Shown here: positions 4,230-5,650 of the stretch, piece after piece
Numbering within the stretch: position 1 is the stretch's first letter
Layout: each line of letters begins with the position of its first letter
Assembly (NCBI GenBank): GCA_024860865.1
Contig: JACRDV010000116.1
Location: 1 to 5,650 of the forward strand
Source of the DNA: Methanobacteriota archaeon
GTDB taxonomy: Archaea > JACRDV01
DNA: 5,650 bases
Direction of reading: 5' to 3'
Translations under genes and position numbers: made by a program
The notes under the pieces: model-generated
Databases searched by the model: none
The model's input: the letters and a program-made list of their open reading frames with translations, nothing else
What the model was told of the DNA's origin: nothing

Positions 4230-5492
4230 ATGAAAGCCCATATCAACCTAGTATTTATAGGTCATGTGGATCATGGTAAGTCAACATTGATTGGTAGAAT
4301 GCTCTTCGATGCTGGAATGATTTCTGAAAAAGATCTCCTTAAGCTTAAAGAATATGCAAAAGCAATTGGAAAGGAAACCTTTGAGTTTGCATTTATTATG
4401 GATAAGTCGCGTGAAGAACGAGAGCGCGGTTTAACAATTGATATAGCATATAAAGAGCTTTCAACGCCAAAAAATGACATAACAATAATCGATGCCCCTG
4501 GTCATCGTGACTTCGTTAAAAATATGATCACTGGTGCTTCACAAGCTGATGCAACTGTTTTAGTTGTAGCTGCAGATGATGGAGTTATGCCTCAAACAAG
4601 AGAACATGCTTTTCTTGCAAAAACACTTGGCATCCGTCAAATTATTGTTGCGATCAATAAAATGGATTTGGCTAACTATAACCAAAGCAGATACGATATG
4701 ATAAAAGCTGATGTTGAGAAATTATTGCTCTCAATTGGCTATAAGCTAGAGGAAATTACTTTCACTCCAATTTCAGCGTTTCACGGAGACAATGTCGTTA
4801 AAAGAAGTTCAAAAATGGGTTGGTATGATGGATTAACTGTTTTCGAAGCTCTTGATCAACTTAAGCCACCTCTAACAAAGCCAGTTGATAAACCTCTGAG
4901 AATTCCAATTCAAAACATATTTTCCATTAAAGGTGTCGGTGCTGTTCCAATCGGCAGAGTTGAAACTGGAATTTTGAAAGTTGAGCAAGAAGTGATTTTT
5001 GAACCAGCCCATGTGAAAGCTGAAGTAAAAAGTATTGAAATGCACCATAAAAAATTGGATAAAGCTGAACCCGGCGATAACATCGGTTTTAATGTGCGCG
5101 GCATCAGCTCAACTGACGTTCAAAGAGGGGATGTTTGTGGGCCAATCGATAACCCCCCACTTGTGGCTAAAGAATTTGTTGGGCGTATAATTATACTTGA
5201 GCATCCCACTTCAATTTCTTTAGGGTATACCCCTGTACTGCACTGCCACACTGCAACGGTTCCATGCGTTTTCACAGAGCTAATTCAAAAACTCGATCCA
5301 AGAACTGGTGCTGTTATTGAAGAAAAGCCAAAGATGTTAAAGAAAGGGGATGCTGCTGTGGTTAGATTAGTGCCAACTAAACCTCTAGTAATCGAGAAAG
5401 TTAGCGATTTCCCGCCATTAGGAAGATTTGCTCTAAGGCATGGCGGTCAAACAGTAGCAGTTGGCATGTGCATTGAGGTAGTCTCTCGATAA
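4230..5492 (+). CDS. tuf: Translation elongation factor 1-alpha (aEF1A)
   Basis: This encodes the 420-residue GTPase that delivers aminoacyl-tRNA to the ribosomal A site, of the archaeal/eukaryotic type and about the usual length (420-435). The GTP-binding motifs are complete: G1 GHVDHGKST (11-19), the switch I threonine in RERGLTID (Thr69), G3 DAPGH (88-92), G4 NKMD (143-146) and G5 SAF (182-184). Domain 2 follows from about residue 215 (KPLRIPIQNIFSIKGVGAVPIGRVETG), and domain 3 ends in HGGQTVAVGMCIEV. The archaeal-type insert after G1 (LLKLKEYAKAIGKETFEFAFIMD) separates it from bacterial EF-Tu. The start has AAGGGG 7 nt upstream. In many archaea this gene lies in a str-like cluster followed by the S10 gene rpsJ. 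No S10 reading frame begins in the 158 bases after it here, and its left neighbour is divergent, so it appears to be transcribed on its own. Confidence 0.97.
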   Translation: MKAHINLVFIGHVDHGKSTLIGRMLFDAGMISEKDLLKLKEYAKAIGKETFEFAFIMDKSREERERGLTIDIAYKELSTPKNDITIIDAPGHRDFVKNMITGASQADATVLVVAADDGVMPQTREHAFLAKTLGIRQIIVAINKMDLANYNQSRYDMIKADVEKLLLSIGYKLEEITFTPISAFHGDNVVKRSSKMGWYDGLTVFEALDQLKPPLTKPVDKPLRIPIQNIFSIKGVGAVPIGRVETGILKVEQEVIFEPAHVKAEVKSIEMHHKKLDKAEPGDNIGFNVRGISSTDVQRGDVCGPIDNPPLVAKEFVGRIIILEHPTSISLGYTPVLHCHTATVPCVFTELIQKLDPRTGAVIEEKPKMLKKGDAAVVRLVPTKPLVIEKVSDFPPLGRFALRHGGQTVAVGMCIEVVSR

Positions 5493-5650
5493 AATTAACA
5501 AATTCATAGTATAAGGATAAAACGAGAAAAACTTATAAGAAACAAATTCTATGAAAAGGCATTTGCTTCTAAATATTATGCTCATGAAATGAAGATTAAA
5601 TTTGAATCGGGTGTTACCTTGCCCAATGATTCACAACCCAAGAGAGGAAC
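5493..5650 (+). other. Downstream spacer with weak promoter-like motif
   Basis: No gene can be supported here. TTATAA at 5533-5538, preceded by GAGAAAAAC, looks like a BRE plus TATA box. A frame without stops runs from 5499 to the right edge, with its only ATG at 5589 (MKIKFESGVTLPND...), about 50 bases after the TATA motif. It could be the start of the next gene, but no ribosome binding site is visible and only 20 codons are in view. There is no T-rich or hairpin terminator right after the EF-1-alpha stop. Confidence 0.3.

Noticed and set aside
5590-5650. tRNA gene on the minus strand, suggested by GATTCAAAT
   Set aside because: No D-arm, anticodon arm or pairing acceptor stem can be laid out around it.

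Overview
The window comes from an archaeal chromosome. The strongest evidence is a complete archaeal/eukaryotic-type elongation factor 1-alpha at 4230-5492. TATA-like, BRE-like upstream regions and a DUF2281/PIN pair of a type common in archaea fit this. The DNA is AT-rich. The lineage cannot be fixed by eye; a TACK-type archaeon such as Bathyarchaeia is a guess only.

Left third (1 to about 1510): three consecutive units that I read as integron gene cassettes. Each holds one short gene or gene pair and ends in an attC-like site. The sites start with the identical R'' box GCCTAAC (230, 689, 1462). A 1-nt spacer follows, then a perfect 7-11 bp inner stem around a variable section made of small hairpins, then a 5-nt spacer. 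In the first two sites a GTTRRRY R' box closes the structure (GTTAAAT at 312, GTTAGGC at 762). Cassette A (partial) carries the end of an unknown basic protein. Cassette B carries a DUF2281 antitoxin and a PIN toxin cut to 44 residues by the attC site. Cassette C carries a 219-aa protein with a PD-(D/E)XK nuclease-like signature. No integrase gene or attI site is in the window. This is therefore either the distal end of an integron whose platform lies to the left, or an integrase-less attC cluster (CALIN). The last site lacks an R' box, so the array appears to end or decay there.

Boundary (about 1511-1897): a tandem 10-bp repeat, an unassigned 58-codon reading frame and a very AT-rich stretch with a probable promoter for the next gene.

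Right two thirds (1898-5492): ordinary chromosomal genes. A histone-deacetylase-superfamily enzyme (TTG start, plus strand) converges on a lipid-anchored transglutaminase-like protein (minus strand). That gene diverges from EF-1-alpha across a 189-bp spacer. The last 158 bases hold only a weak promoter-like motif and an open frame running off the edge.

The cassette genes have their own ribosome binding sites but no obvious promoters, which fits transcription from further left. The main point of interest is a bacterial-style cassette array beside core archaeal genes, with details (truncated toxin, R'' boxes used as stop codons, an 18-bp inverted repeat around cassette C) that suggest how its cassettes were assembled.
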